From NCBI RefSeq assembly GCF_900104815.1, contig NZ_FNTD01000004.1, forward strand, positions 2,434,501 through 2,498,500: DNA of 64,000 bases, in the 5' to 3' direction. The notes under the pieces were generated by a model. It saw only the letters and a list, made by a program, of their open reading frames with translations. It was not told the origin of the DNA and ran no database searches. Positions 1 to 9,027 of the stretch are shown here, in pieces. The stretch's first letter is position 1. Every line of letters begins with the position of its first letter. The position numbers were made by a program, and so were the translations under genes. This DNA is from Streptomyces misionensis (GTDB lineage: Bacteria > Actinomycetota > Actinomycetes > Streptomycetales > Streptomycetaceae).

Positions 1-843
1 CTGGGCTGGGGGCCGGTCGAGGGCGGCTGGTCGCTGCTCGCCGCCAGCGCGCACAAGTGGGGCGGGCCCTCGGGGGTCGGGCTGCTCGTCGTGCGCAAGG
101 GGGTCCGGTTCGCGCCCCAAGGGCCTGCGGACGAGCGGGAGTCGGGGCGGGCACCGGGCTTCGAGAACATTCCGGCCGTCGTGGCGGCCGTGGCGTCCCT
201 GCGCGCGGTGCGGGCCGAGGCGGCCCAGGAGGCGTCGCGGCTGCGGGAGCTGACGGAGCGGATCAGGACACGGGTGCCGCGGCTGGTGCCGGACGTGGAG
301 GTGGTGGGCGATCCGCGGCGGCGGCTGCCGGGCATCGTCACCTTCTCGTGTCTCTATGTCGACGGAGAGACCCTGCTGCACGAGCTGGACCGGGAGGGCT
401 TCGCGGTGTCCTCCGGCTCCTCGTGCACCAGCAGCACGCTGACGCCCAGCCATGTGCTGAAGGCGATGGGCGTGCTCAGCGAGGGCAATGTGCGCGTGTC
501 GCTGCCGCCGGGCACGGCCGGGCAGGACGTGGAACGGTTCCTTGACGTGCTGCCGGGCGTGGTGGCGGGGGTGCGGGAGAAGCTGGGGGCGCCCTCCGCC
601 GCGGTGGTCGCCGAGGAGGACGTCCTGGTGGTGGACGCCCTCGGCAGGCGCTGCCCCATCCCGGTCATCGAACTGGCGAAGGCGTTTCCCGGGGTGCCGG
701 TGGGCGGCACCGTCCGCGTCCTCTCGGACGACGAGGCGGCCCGCCTGGACATTCCGGCGTGGTGCGAGATGCGGGGCCAGGAGTACCTGGGCGAGGAGCC
801 GGCGGACGGCGGTACGGCGTACCTGGTGCGCCGGCTCGGCTGA
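1..843 (+). CDS. Cysteine desulfurase with C-terminal TusA-like domain (5' partial)
   Basis: The reading frame is open from base 1, so the N-terminus lies outside the window and 280 residues are visible. Fold-type I PLP aminotransferase features are present: the PLP lysine in SAHKWGGPSG (visible residue 19) and a cysteine-bearing loop SSGSSCTSS (Cys142) where NifS/IscS enzymes carry the persulfide cysteine. From about residue 205 a TusA/SirA-like domain follows, with its CPxP motif (CPIP, Cys218). Cysteine desulfurases take sulfur from L-cysteine. A fused TusA domain would plausibly accept the persulfide and relay it, which is inference. The Fe-S carrier gene and nadA lie 3-4 kb downstream, which fits a role in Fe-S cluster supply. 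Confidence 0.88.
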   Translation: MGWGPVEGGWSLLAASAHKWGGPSGVGLLVVRKGVRFAPQGPADERESGRAPGFENIPAVVAAVASLRAVRAEAAQEASRLRELTERIRTRVPRLVPDVEVVGDPRRRLPGIVTFSCLYVDGETLLHELDREGFAVSSGSSCTSSTLTPSHVLKAMGVLSEGNVRVSLPPGTAGQDVERFLDVLPGVVAGVREKLGAPSAAVVAEEDVLVVDALGRRCPIPVIELAKAFPGVPVGGTVRVLSDDEAARLDIPAWCEMRGQEYLGEEPADGGTAYLVRRLG

Positions 844-897
844 GGCGTCCGGGCCGCCGGCGCGGCGGGCCCGGGCGCTCCTGGGCCGGCGGGGCCG

Positions 898-1872
898 TCA
901 GCGCAGGTGGGACCGGACCTCCTCGGCCGCCTCGTCCCCGTACGCCTTGGTGAACCGCTCCATGAAGTGCGCGCGCCGCAGCTGGTACTCCTGCGTGCCC
1001 ACGGTCTCGATGACCAGGGTCGCCAGCATGCAGCCCACCTGCGCGGCCCGCTCCAGCGAGACGCCCCAGGCCAGGCCGGACAGGAAGCCCGCGCGGAAGG
1101 CGTCGCCGACGCCGGTGGGGTCGGCCTTGCGCTCCTCCTCCGGGCAGCCGACCTCGATCGGGTCCTCGCCGACCCGCTCGATCCGCACGCCCCGCGACCC
1201 GAGCGTGGTGACGCGGTGGCCGACCCTGGCGAGGATCTCCTCGTCGGTCAGACCGGTCTTGGTCTGGATGAGGCCCTTCTCGTACTCGTTGGAGAACAGG
1301 TACGTCGCGCCGTCCAGCAGTATCCGGATCTCCTCGCCCTCCATGCGGGCGATCTGCTGGGAGAAGTCGGCCGCGAACGGGATCGAGCGGGAGCGGCACT
1401 CCTCGGTGTGGCGGAGCATCGCCTCCGGGTCGTCCGCGCCGATCAGCACCAGGTCGAGGCCGCCCACCCGGTCGGCGACCGTCTTCAGCTCGATCAGCCG
1501 GGCCTCGCTCATGGCGCCGGTGTAGAAGGAGCCGATCTGGTTGTGGTCGGCGTCGGTGGTGCACACGAAGCGGGCGGTGTGCAGGGTGTCGGAGATCCGG
1601 ACGGACTCGGTGTCGACGCCGTGCCGGTCGAGCCAGGCCCGGTACTCGTCGAAGTCGAAGCCGGCCGCGCCGGCCAGGATCGGCCGGGTGCCGAGCTGGC
1701 CCATGCCGAAGGCGATGTTCGCGGCGACGCCGCCGCGGCGCACGTCGAGGTTGTCGACGAGGAAGGAGAGCGAAACCGTGTGCAGCTGGTCCGCGACGAG
1801 CTGGTCGGCGAACCGACCCGGGAAGGTCATGAGGTGGTCGGTGGCGATGGAGCCGGTGACTGCGATGCGCAC
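898..1872 (-). CDS. PfkB-family carbohydrate/nucleoside kinase (adenosine-kinase-like)
   Basis: This 324-residue protein starts at a GTG preceded by AGGAG about 10 nt upstream. It has the ribokinase/PfkB hallmarks: an N-terminal Gly-rich signature GGVAANIAFGMGQLG, and near the C-terminus DPTGVGDAFRAGF, which holds the anion hole and catalytic Asp. The family phosphorylates a sugar or nucleoside hydroxyl with ATP in the cytoplasm. The N-terminal MRIAVTGSIATDHLM pattern resembles actinobacterial proteins annotated as adenosine kinase, but substrate cannot be proven from sequence. It converges with the desulfurase gene (54 bp apart) and diverges from the small gene at 2013. Confidence 0.85.
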   Translation of the reverse strand: MRIAVTGSIATDHLMTFPGRFADQLVADQLHTVSLSFLVDNLDVRRGGVAANIAFGMGQLGTRPILAGAAGFDFDEYRAWLDRHGVDTESVRISDTLHTARFVCTTDADHNQIGSFYTGAMSEARLIELKTVADRVGGLDLVLIGADDPEAMLRHTEECRSRSIPFAADFSQQIARMEGEEIRILLDGATYLFSNEYEKGLIQTKTGLTDEEILARVGHRVTTLGSRGVRIERVGEDPIEVGCPEEERKADPTGVGDAFRAGFLSGLAWGVSLERAAQVGCMLATLVIETVGTQEYQLRRAHFMERFTKAYGDEAAEEVRSHLR

Positions 1873-2000
1873 GACGGGGAATCTCCTGCGGACTGAGACG
1901 GGAGGGCAGGTTGACAGTTCACGCTACCCGGTCGGGCGCGCCCACTGAAGCTGGCGAAACTACCCGATAGTAGATCTTTCTTCGCAGGCGCCCACATGCC

Positions 2001-2006
2001 TACGGT
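2001..2006 (+). promoter_or_regulatory. Putative -10 box for a leaderless transcript of the 2013 gene
   Basis: TACGGT fits TANNNT and ends 6 nt before the ATG at 2013, so transcription would start at or next to the start codon. No clear -35 or ribosome binding site is visible. Inference only. Confidence 0.3.
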
Positions 2007-2012
2007 TCCGTC

Positions 2013-2234
2013 ATGACGAACCCCAAGGGCCCTGCCACCACCGAACCGCCCGCCCCCGGCGACCTGGAGGGCGGCCTCGACACGCTGCGCGGCGACTGCG
2101 CCCGGATGGCCCCGCGCTGGCCCGCCCCCGAGCGCACCGAGCCCCGGCCGGTGTCCCCGTCCCGCATCCACCGGGTCGCGGTGCCGGAGCGGTCCGCGCG
2201 ACTGCTGGACGGCATGTCCGACTACGGCGACTGA
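2013..2234 (+). CDS. Small conserved-looking protein of unknown function
   Basis: The frame encodes 73 residues, rich in Pro, Arg and Glu, with no membrane segment or signal peptide and no family I recognise. The central part (EPRPVSPSRIHRVAVPE) and an acidic C-terminus ending LLDGMSDYGD look like an ordered short motif. There is no Shine-Dalgarno sequence before the ATG, but a TANNNT motif lies 6 nt upstream, consistent with a leaderless mRNA. It is divergent from the PfkB kinase. Coding status rests on codon bias and position. Confidence 0.55.
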   Translation: MTNPKGPATTEPPAPGDLEGGLDTLRGDCARMAPRWPAPERTEPRPVSPSRIHRVAVPERSARLLDGMSDYGD

Positions 2235-2346
2235 CCGGTCCGGCTCACCCGTACGGCCCAGTCCGGGAACCCGGCGCTCCCCCGCTTCGTCCCATGGCCG
2301 TCCCCCGGCGGGAGACACGGGACAGGACACGGCGAGGAGCGATGCG

Positions 2347-3750
2347 GTGAACACGGAGCGGCCCGGGAACTGCGGGAACGGAGACGCCCCCGAGGTGGCG
2401 CACGAGCAGGCGGCGCGGGACGAGGCGGGACGGACCGGGCGGCGCGGCCCGCGCGCCGTCGTCCTGTCCGTGGCGGCCGCGGTGCTGCTGGTCGGCGGCG
2501 GCGGCGCGTACGTGGCGGCGAGCGACGGCCCGGACCACCGTGCCGCCCCGGCGGCGTCCGGGCGGGACGCCACCCCTCCCCCGCCGCTCGCCCTGGACGA
2601 ACAGCCGGACCCCTACGGCGCCCACTACGTGGCGCGCGGCGCTCTGCCGGACGGCCCCGCCGCCGCGCCGGTGTACGGCCCGGGGGCCGAGGTCGGCGCG
2701 GACCGGGTGGTCCGGCTGGCGAAGGCGCTCGGGGTGACCGGGACGCCCGTGGCCGAGGGGCGGTTCTGGCGGATCGGCGGCAAGGACGGCTCGGGTCCGA
2801 CGCTGCGGGTGAACCGGGACGCGCCGGGCGACTGGACCTTCAGCCGCTACGCGCCCGGCACCGACGACTGCCGCAAGGGCCCGCGGTGCAACCCCGGCCC
2901 GGTCGGTCCCACGGGGGCGCCGGTCGGCGCGGCGGCGGCCCGGAAGGCGGCGGCGCCGGTGCTGAGGGCGGCCGGTCTGGACGGCGCGCGGACCGACGCG
3001 AGCCAGGTCATGGGGCTCCAGCGGGTGGTGACCGCCGATCCGGTGGTGGGCGGGCTGCCCACCACCGGCTGGACCACCGGGCTGACGATCGGCGTGCGGG
3101 GCGACGTGGTCGGCGGGCACGGCCTGCTGGCGACGCCGGTGAAGGGGGCGACGTACCCCGTGCTGAGCGCGGAGAAGACCCTCGCCCGGATGAACGCGGC
3201 GCCGAAGGGCGACCACCGGATGGGCCCCGGCGGCTGTGCGGGTCCGGGGCGGTTCGCGACGCGGCTGGAGCAGCCGTGCGGCGCGGACCCGGGGACGGCC
3301 GGGCCGGTCACGGTGGAGAAGGCGGTGTTCGGCCTGGCCGCCTACCCGGTCGGCGGCCGTCAGACCCTCGTACCGTCCTGGCTGTTCGAGACCCGCGGCT
3401 CGGGGACGGTGTCGTACCCGGCGGTGGACCCCGGCCGGCCGACGTCCTCGCCCGCCGGCTCGGTGAAGGTGAACGGCTACACGGCCGACGACCGGTCCCT
3501 CACCGTCGGCTTCTACGGCGGAGTGTGCGCCGACTACACGGCGGCGGCCCGGGAGAGCGGCGACCGGGTGGAGGTCACGGTCACCGAGCACCGGCAGGAG
3601 GGCAGGGTGTGCCCGATGATCGCCAAGGAGCTGGTGCGCACCGTACGGCTCAAGGCGCCGCTGGACGGCCGGACGGTGGTCGGCGCCGACGGGCGGACGA
3701 TCCCCCGCGCGAAGCCGGGCGCGCTGCGGCCGCAGACGCAGACCCGTTAG
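2347..3750 (+). CDS. Membrane-anchored extracytoplasmic protein, unknown function
   Basis: The GTG start is preceded by GAGGAG at a suitable distance. The 467-residue product has a hydrophilic N-terminus of about 35 residues, one hydrophobic helix (about residues 36-60, VVLSVAAAVLLVGGGGAYVAA), then a large Gly/Pro-rich exterior domain. The layout is that of a type II membrane or uncleaved secreted protein. Exterior cysteines (in TDDCRKGPRC, GGCAGPG, GVCADY and RVCPM) could form disulfides. No catalytic motif is recognised. In some actinobacteria similar proteins sit beside sigma-factor or anti-sigma genes, but none is seen here. A terminator hairpin follows directly. Confidence 0.8.
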   Translation: MNTERPGNCGNGDAPEVAHEQAARDEAGRTGRRGPRAVVLSVAAAVLLVGGGGAYVAASDGPDHRAAPAASGRDATPPPPLALDEQPDPYGAHYVARGALPDGPAAAPVYGPGAEVGADRVVRLAKALGVTGTPVAEGRFWRIGGKDGSGPTLRVNRDAPGDWTFSRYAPGTDDCRKGPRCNPGPVGPTGAPVGAAAARKAAAPVLRAAGLDGARTDASQVMGLQRVVTADPVVGGLPTTGWTTGLTIGVRGDVVGGHGLLATPVKGATYPVLSAEKTLARMNAAPKGDHRMGPGGCAGPGRFATRLEQPCGADPGTAGPVTVEKAVFGLAAYPVGGRQTLVPSWLFETRGSGTVSYPAVDPGRPTSSPAGSVKVNGYTADDRSLTVGFYGGVCADYTAAARESGDRVEVTVTEHRQEGRVCPMIAKELVRTVRLKAPLDGRTVVGADGRTIPRAKPGALRPQTQTR

Positions 3751-3760
3751 CCGACGACGA

Positions 3761-3794
3761 AGGCGGCGGCCCCCCGGCATGGGGGCCGCCGCCT
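3761..3794. terminator. Bidirectional hairpin between convergent genes
   Basis: A perfect 14-bp stem (3761-3774 with 3781-3794) and a 6-nt loop lie between the convergent 2347 gene and the Fe-S carrier gene. GC-rich stems without a strong U tract are typical in this genus. Confidence 0.7.
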
Positions 3795-3818
3795 CGTGCA
3801 TCAGGCCGTCGGGCCGGC

Positions 3819-4175
3819 TCAGCTGAAGGAGTCGCCGCAGGCGCAGGAGCCGGTCGCGTTCGGGTTGTCGATCGTGAAGCCCTGCTTCTCGATCGTGTCC
3901 ACGAAGTCGACGGTGGCGCCGCCCAGGTACGGGGCGCTCATCCGGTCGGTGACGACCTTGACCCCGCCGAAGTCCTTCTCCACGTCGCCGTCGAGCGAGC
4001 GCTCGTCGAAGAACAGCTGGTACCGCAGACCGGAGCAGCCGCCGGGCTGGACGGCGACACGCAGCGCGAGGTCGTCACGGCCTTCCTGGTCGAGCAGGGC
4101 CTTGACCTTGGCCGCGGCGGCGTCGGTCAGGATGATGCCGTCGCTGACGGTTTTGGTCTCGTCCGATACGGACAT
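3819..4175 (-). CDS. erpA: Fe-S cluster insertion protein, HesB/IscA family (ErpA-like)
   Basis: This 118-residue A-type carrier has the three conserved cysteines: Cys47 in GGCSGL, and Cys111 and Cys113 in the C-terminal CACGDSF. These ligate or transfer an Fe-S cluster to apo-enzymes. The length and the LTDAAAAKVKALL start of the fold are typical. The ATG has a GGGAGAG-like ribosome binding site. It is divergent from nadA, whose product needs a [4Fe-4S] cluster, and LipA (40.4-41.4 kb) is another possible client. The symbol follows common actinobacterial naming; IscA/ErpA subtyping is uncertain. Confidence 0.92.
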   Translation of the reverse strand: MSVSDETKTVSDGIILTDAAAAKVKALLDQEGRDDLALRVAVQPGGCSGLRYQLFFDERSLDGDVEKDFGGVKVVTDRMSAPYLGGATVDFVDTIEKQGFTIDNPNATGSCACGDSFS

Positions 4176-4399
4176 CTACATCTCTCCCGGGTTGTACGGA
4201 GACTGCTTGCCGACGAGTGCAACCGGCGCTTCCGAGGATTCATTCCGGGCCGGGCGTCACGTGGTCGCGATTTTGCCTTCTGACTCTTCATGCTCGCACA
4301 TGCCCGCCCGCGCGGACAGCGGCCCGACGAGGGATCCGGGACACCTCCGGGACGCCCCTCAGGGATTCACGTCACATGGACGCGATGACCATCGTCAAA

Positions 4400-4432
4400 C
4401 TGACGTGAAGCGGTTATGATAGATAACGTCAG
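4400..4432. promoter_or_regulatory. Inverted repeat and -10-like box upstream of nadA
   Basis: CTGACGT (4400-4406) and ACGTCAG (4426-4432) form a perfect 7-bp inverted repeat with a 19-bp spacer. A TATGAT -10-like hexamer (4415-4420) lies inside the spacer, so a dimeric regulator bound here would cover the promoter. This is unusually AT-rich for the window. The regulator is unknown. Confidence 0.5.
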
Positions 4433-4461
4433 ATAGACGAAAAGTAGAAAGGGTGCGTGCC

Positions 4462-5646
4462 GTGACCACCGCCCAGACCCCGGAGCTCGACGTGCAGCCG
4501 ACTCCGCTCGCCCTGCTGCTGCTCGGCCGTGAGGCCGACCCGAAGAGCGAGCGGGGTGTCGAGTGTCCCGGCGATCTGCCCTCGCCGTCCGACCCCGCCC
4601 TGGTGGAGCGCGCCCGTGCCGCCAAGGAGAAGCTCGGCGACAAGGTGTTCGTGCTCGGTCACCACTACCAGCGCGACGAGGTGATCCAGTTCGCCGACGT
4701 CACGGGCGACTCCTTCAAGCTCGCCCGGGACGCGGCCGCGCGCCCGGAGGCCGAGTACATCGTCTTCTGCGGTGTGCACTTCATGGCCGAGTCGGCGGAC
4801 ATCCTCACCTCCGACGACCAGAAGGTCGTCCTGCCGGACCTCGCGGCCGGCTGCTCCATGGCCGACATGGCGACGGCGGAGCAGGTCGCGGAGTGCTGGG
4901 ACGTGCTGACCGAGGCCGGGATCGCCGAGCAGGTGGTCCCCGTCTCGTACATGAACTCCTCCGCCGACATCAAGGCCTTCACCGGCAAGCACGGCGGCAC
5001 GATCTGCACCTCCTCCAACGCCAAGCGCGCGCTGGACTGGGCGTTCGAGCAGGGCGAGAAGGTGCTCTTCCTGCCGGACCAGCACCTCGGCCGCAACACC
5101 GCCGTCCGTGACATGGGGATGTCCCTGGACGACTGCGTGGTCTACAACCCGCACAAGCCCGACGGCGGGCTGACCGCGGAGGAGCTGCGCGCCGCGAAGA
5201 TGATCCTGTGGCGCGGCCACTGCTCGGTGCACGGCCGCTTCAGCCTCGACTCGGTGAACGACGTGCGCGCCCGCATCCCCGGTGTGAACGTCCTGGTCCA
5301 CCCGGAGTGCAAGCACGAGGTCGTCGCCGCGGCGGACTACGTCGGCTCGACCGAATACATCATCAAGGCCCTGGAGGCCGCCCCGGCCGGCTCCAAGTGG
5401 GCCATCGGCACGGAGCTGAACCTGGTCCGCCGTCTGGCGAACCGTTTCGCTCCGGAGGGCAAGGAGATCGTCTTCCTCGACCGCACGGTCTGCTTCTGCT
5501 CCACCATGAACCGCATCGACCTCCCCCACCTGGTGTGGACCCTGGAGTCCCTCGCGGAGGGCAACCTGGTCAACCACATCCAGGTCGACAAGGAGACCGA
5601 GGCGTTCGCCAAGCTGGCGCTGGAGCGGATGCTGGCGCTTCCGTAG
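4462..5646 (+). CDS. nadA: Quinolinate synthase A
   Basis: NadA condenses iminoaspartate with dihydroxyacetone phosphate to quinolinate, the precursor of NAD, using a [4Fe-4S] cluster. Three conserved cysteine sites are present: IVFCGVHFM (Cys103), HPECKHE and VCFCSTMNR. The GHHYQRDEV and FTGKHGGTICTSSNA motifs also match the family. An upstream in-frame GTG (4453) exists, but the AGAAAGGG ribosome binding site abuts it. The GTG at 4462, about 9 nt from the same site, is the better start and gives 394 residues. No nadB or nadC is adjacent. An inverted repeat covers the promoter, suggesting control by an NAD-responsive regulator. Confidence 0.95.
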   Translation: MTTAQTPELDVQPTPLALLLLGREADPKSERGVECPGDLPSPSDPALVERARAAKEKLGDKVFVLGHHYQRDEVIQFADVTGDSFKLARDAAARPEAEYIVFCGVHFMAESADILTSDDQKVVLPDLAAGCSMADMATAEQVAECWDVLTEAGIAEQVVPVSYMNSSADIKAFTGKHGGTICTSSNAKRALDWAFEQGEKVLFLPDQHLGRNTAVRDMGMSLDDCVVYNPHKPDGGLTAEELRAAKMILWRGHCSVHGRFSLDSVNDVRARIPGVNVLVHPECKHEVVAAADYVGSTEYIIKALEAAPAGSKWAIGTELNLVRRLANRFAPEGKEIVFLDRTVCFCSTMNRIDLPHLVWTLESLAEGNLVNHIQVDKETEAFAKLALERMLALP

Positions 5647-5666
5647 CCACCGGCATCCCCGTACGA

Positions 5667-5707
5667 CGACGCCCCGCACCCGGTTCCTCACCGGGTGCGG
5701 GGCGTCG
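5667..5707. terminator. Hairpin between nadA and the RND gene
   Basis: A perfect 18-bp stem (5667-5684 with 5690-5707) with a 5-nt loop lies between two convergent genes and probably serves both. Confidence 0.75.
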
Positions 5708-5737
5708 CGCCGTCGCGGGTCCGTGCCCGACTGGTGC

Positions 5738-8700
5738 TCAGACCTGGGCCAGGTCCGGCTCGGCCGCGGCCGTCCGCTGCTCCTTGGCCGCCTTCTTCCC
5801 GGCCCGGCGCTCCTTGCGGAGTTCCAGCATCGCGTAGAGCGTCGGGACCAGCAGCAGGGTCAGCAGGGTGGACGTGATCAGACCGCCGATCACCACGACC
5901 GCCAGCGGCTGGGCGATGAAGCCGCCCTCGCCGGTGACGCCCAGGGCCATCGGCAGCAGGGCGAAGATCGTGGCCAGAGCGGTCATCAGGATGGGCCGGA
6001 GCCGGTGCCGGCCGCCCTCGACCACGGCTTCGACGACGCCGTACCCCTGGGACCGGTACTGGTTGATCAGGTCGATCAGGACGATCGCGTTGGTGACCAC
6101 GATGCCGATGAGCATCAGCATGCCGATCATCGCGGGGACGCCCATCGGGGTGCCGGTCAGGATCAGCAGACCGATGGCGCCGGTGGCCGCGAACGGGATG
6201 GAGACCAGCAGGATCAGCGGCTGGGCCAGCGAGCGGAAGGTCGCGACCAGCAGCATGAAGACGATCGCGATGGCCGCCAGCATGGCCAGGCCGAGGTTCT
6301 TGAACGCGTCGTTCTGGTCGGAGGTGACACCGCCGATCTGCGCCGTGGCGCCCGCGGGAAGCTTCAGGGCCTTGATCTTCGACTGGAGCGCGGTGCTGAC
6401 CGCGCCCGTGTTGTCACCGGTCGGCTTGGCCGTGATCGTGGCGGCGCGCCGGCCGTCGATGCGGGTCAGCGAGACCGGGCCGTCCACCAGCTTCACCGTG
6501 GCGATGTCGCCGAGCTTCACCGGGCCGAGGCGCAGGTTCCGCAGCTGGGCCAGGGTGGTGGCCGGCTCGGCGGACCTGATGACGACGTCGCGCTCGGTGT
6601 CGTCCAGCGTCGCCTTCGCGGCCGTCGTACCGCGCACCGCCTGGGCCACCGCGGCGCCCAGTTTCTGGTTGTCGAAACCGGCCGCCGCCGCCTTGGCCCC
6701 GGCGGTCACCGAGATCCGGGGCACGCTGGTGGCGAGGTCGCTGGTGACGTCGGTGACGCCGTCCAGGCCGGCCACGGCGGAGCGGACCTGCTCGGCGGCC
6801 GTGCGCAGCGCCACCGGGTCGGCGGCCTTCACCACGACGCTGAGGTTCTGGCTGCCGAAGCCGCCGCCGGCGGACACCTGGGTCGTGCCGATGCCCTTGA
6901 GCTTGCGAAGCCCGTCCTCCAGGTGGCGCTGCACCGCGTCGGAGGACTTCGAGTCCTCCAGCATCACCTGGTAGGACGCCTGGTTGGTGTCGGTGCCGCC
7001 GCCGAAGGCCGCCATGAAGCCGGAGGAGCCCACGGTGACCTGGTAGTCCTTGACGCCGTCGGTGGCGGCGAGCAGCTTCTCGACCTTCTTCGCCTGCGCG
7101 TCGGTCGCCGCCAGGCTGGTGCCGGGCTTCAGCTCCTGCTTGATCGTGAGGACCTCCTGCTCGCCCTGGTCGAAGAAGTTCGTCTTGAGCAGGCCGGACA
7201 TGCCGAAGGTGACGACCAGGACGACGATCGCGATCAGCACGCTGGTGAGGCGGCGGCGGGTGGCGAACCGGAGCACGGGGACGTAGGCGCGCTGGAGGCG
7301 GCTGCCCGCCTCCTTCTCCTCGGCCCGGCGGCGGGCCTCCGCCGCGTCCTCGGGGGTGCCCTTGGGGGCGCGCAGGAACCAGTACGACAGGACGGGCACC
7401 ACCGTCAGCGAGACCAGCAGCGAGGCCAGCAGGGCCGCCGTCACCGTGATGCTGAACGAGCCGAACAGGGCGCCCACCATGCCGCCGACCAGGCCGATCG
7501 GCAGGAACACCGCGACCGTGGTGAGGGTGGAGGAGGTGACCGCGCCGGCCACCTCGCGCACCGCCTCGACGATCGCCGCCCGGCGCTCCTCGCCGTAGCC
7601 GAGGTGCCGCTTGATGTTCTCCAGGACCACGATCGAGTCGTCCACGACCCGGCCGATGGCGATGGTCAGCGCGCCCAGCGTGAGCATGTTCAGGGACAGT
7701 CCGTCGACCCACAGCACGATCAGCGTGAGCACCACGGACAGCGGGATGGAGACGGCGGTGACCAGCGTGGAACGCAGCGACCCGAGGAAGAGCAGGATGA
7801 CCAGCACCGCGAAGAGCAGGCCGAGCGCGCCCTCGGTGGTCAGGCCCTTGATGGACTTGGAGACGGCCGGGCCCTGATCGCTGACGACCGTCAGCCGGGC
7901 GCCGGAGCCGAGCTGTTCGCGCAGGTCGGGCAGCTTGTCCTTGACCGCGTTGGAGATGGTGACCGCGCTGCCGTCGTGGTCCATGGTCACGTTGACGGCG
8001 AGGCTCGGCCGGCCGTCGGTGCGGGTGAGGGAGTCGGCCGGGGCCGGCTGCTCCTTGACGGTGGCCACGTCACCGAGGCGTACGGGCTTGCGGGCGCCCT
8101 CGCCGGTGAGGCCGAGGTCCCTGATCTGCTCCAGCGTCGTGAAGCCGGCGCCGACCTGGACGCTGCGGTTGGCGCCGTCCTCGTCGAAGGAGCCGGCCGG
8201 GACGCCGACGCCGCCCGCCTGGAGGGCCTGGGCGAGGGCGGCGGTGGTCAGGCCGTTCCTCGCCAGCTTGCCCTCGTCGGGGGTGACGGTGACCTGGAGG
8301 TCGCGGACGCCGGTGACCTGGACGCGGCCGACGCCGTCGATGTCCTTCAGGGCCGGTACGACCGTCTTGTCGAGCTGGTCGGCGAGGGCCTGCTGATCCT
8401 TGTCGGAGGTGGCGGCGAGCACCACGGTCGGCATGTCGTCGGTGGAACCGGAGATCACCTGCGGGTCGACCTCGGACGGCAGCTGGTTGCGGGCCCGGTT
8501 CACGGCCTGCTGCACATCGCCGACGATCTGCTTGGTGTCGTTGCCGTAGTCGAAGGACGCCATGATCACGGCGTTGCCCTCGCCCGCGGTGGAGGTGACC
8601 GAGGTGACGCCGTCGACGCCCTGGAGGCTGTTCTCGATCGGCTCGACCACCTGCTTCTCGACCGCGTCGGGCGCGGCGCCCTGGTACGGCGCGATCACCG

Positions 8701-8839
8701 AGACCATGGGCAGGTCGATGGTGGGCAGCAGCTGCTGCTTGATCTGGGGTATCGCGATCAGCCCGAAGACCAGGGCGACGATCGACACGAGCCCGATGAG
8801 GGCCCGTTGGGCGAGGCTGAATCTGGACAGCCAGGACAT
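5738..8839 (-). CDS. RND-superfamily efflux transporter (AcrB/ACR_tran type)
   Basis: The start was moved from the longest frame to the ATG at 8839 (MSWLSRFSLAQRALIGL), preceded by AGAGAG, giving 1033 residues. The protein has the RND layout: one N-terminal transmembrane helix, a large extracytoplasmic loop, a helix block with the paired acidic motif GRVVDDSIVVLENI, then a repeat of this arrangement. It therefore looks like a proton-driven drug/solute exporter of the ACR_tran family rather than the shorter actinobacterial MmpL type. No membrane-fusion partner is encoded nearby, as expected without an outer membrane. A NarL-type two-component system sits immediately upstream on the same strand and is the likely regulator. 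Confidence 0.92.
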   Translation of the reverse strand: MSWLSRFSLAQRALIGLVSIVALVFGLIAIPQIKQQLLPTIDLPMVSVIAPYQGAAPDAVEKQVVEPIENSLQGVDGVTSVTSTAGEGNAVIMASFDYGNDTKQIVGDVQQAVNRARNQLPSEVDPQVISGSTDDMPTVVLAATSDKDQQALADQLDKTVVPALKDIDGVGRVQVTGVRDLQVTVTPDEGKLARNGLTTAALAQALQAGGVGVPAGSFDEDGANRSVQVGAGFTTLEQIRDLGLTGEGARKPVRLGDVATVKEQPAPADSLTRTDGRPSLAVNVTMDHDGSAVTISNAVKDKLPDLREQLGSGARLTVVSDQGPAVSKSIKGLTTEGALGLLFAVLVILLFLGSLRSTLVTAVSIPLSVVLTLIVLWVDGLSLNMLTLGALTIAIGRVVDDSIVVLENIKRHLGYGEERRAAIVEAVREVAGAVTSSTLTTVAVFLPIGLVGGMVGALFGSFSITVTAALLASLLVSLTVVPVLSYWFLRAPKGTPEDAAEARRRAEEKEAGSRLQRAYVPVLRFATRRRLTSVLIAIVVLVVTFGMSGLLKTNFFDQGEQEVLTIKQELKPGTSLAATDAQAKKVEKLLAATDGVKDYQVTVGSSGFMAAFGGGTDTNQASYQVMLEDSKSSDAVQRHLEDGLRKLKGIGTTQVSAGGGFGSQNLSVVVKAADPVALRTAAEQVRSAVAGLDGVTDVTSDLATSVPRISVTAGAKAAAAGFDNQKLGAAVAQAVRGTTAAKATLDDTERDVVIRSAEPATTLAQLRNLRLGPVKLGDIATVKLVDGPVSLTRIDGRRAATITAKPTGDNTGAVSTALQSKIKALKLPAGATAQIGGVTSDQNDAFKNLGLAMLAAIAIVFMLLVATFRSLAQPLILLVSIPFAATGAIGLLILTGTPMGVPAMIGMLMLIGIVVTNAIVLIDLINQYRSQGYGVVEAVVEGGRHRLRPILMTALATIFALLPMALGVTGEGGFIAQPLAVVVIGGLITSTLLTLLLVPTLYAMLELRKERRAGKKAAKEQRTAAAEPDLAQV

Positions 8840-9027
8840 GGGTCGGGGTCTCTCTTCTGTGAGCGGCAGGGCGCTTCCGTTCACAAAGGACGCACAGGAA
8901 GCGGCGACGGGACGTACAGGAGCGTCCACGTCACCACCCTGGTCCATCCGGGACGGCCGGACCGTAGGCCCCCGGTTCCATTTCCCCGGCGGGCCCCTAC
9001 TCCGCGCGCAGTACACGCGGGTGGAGA

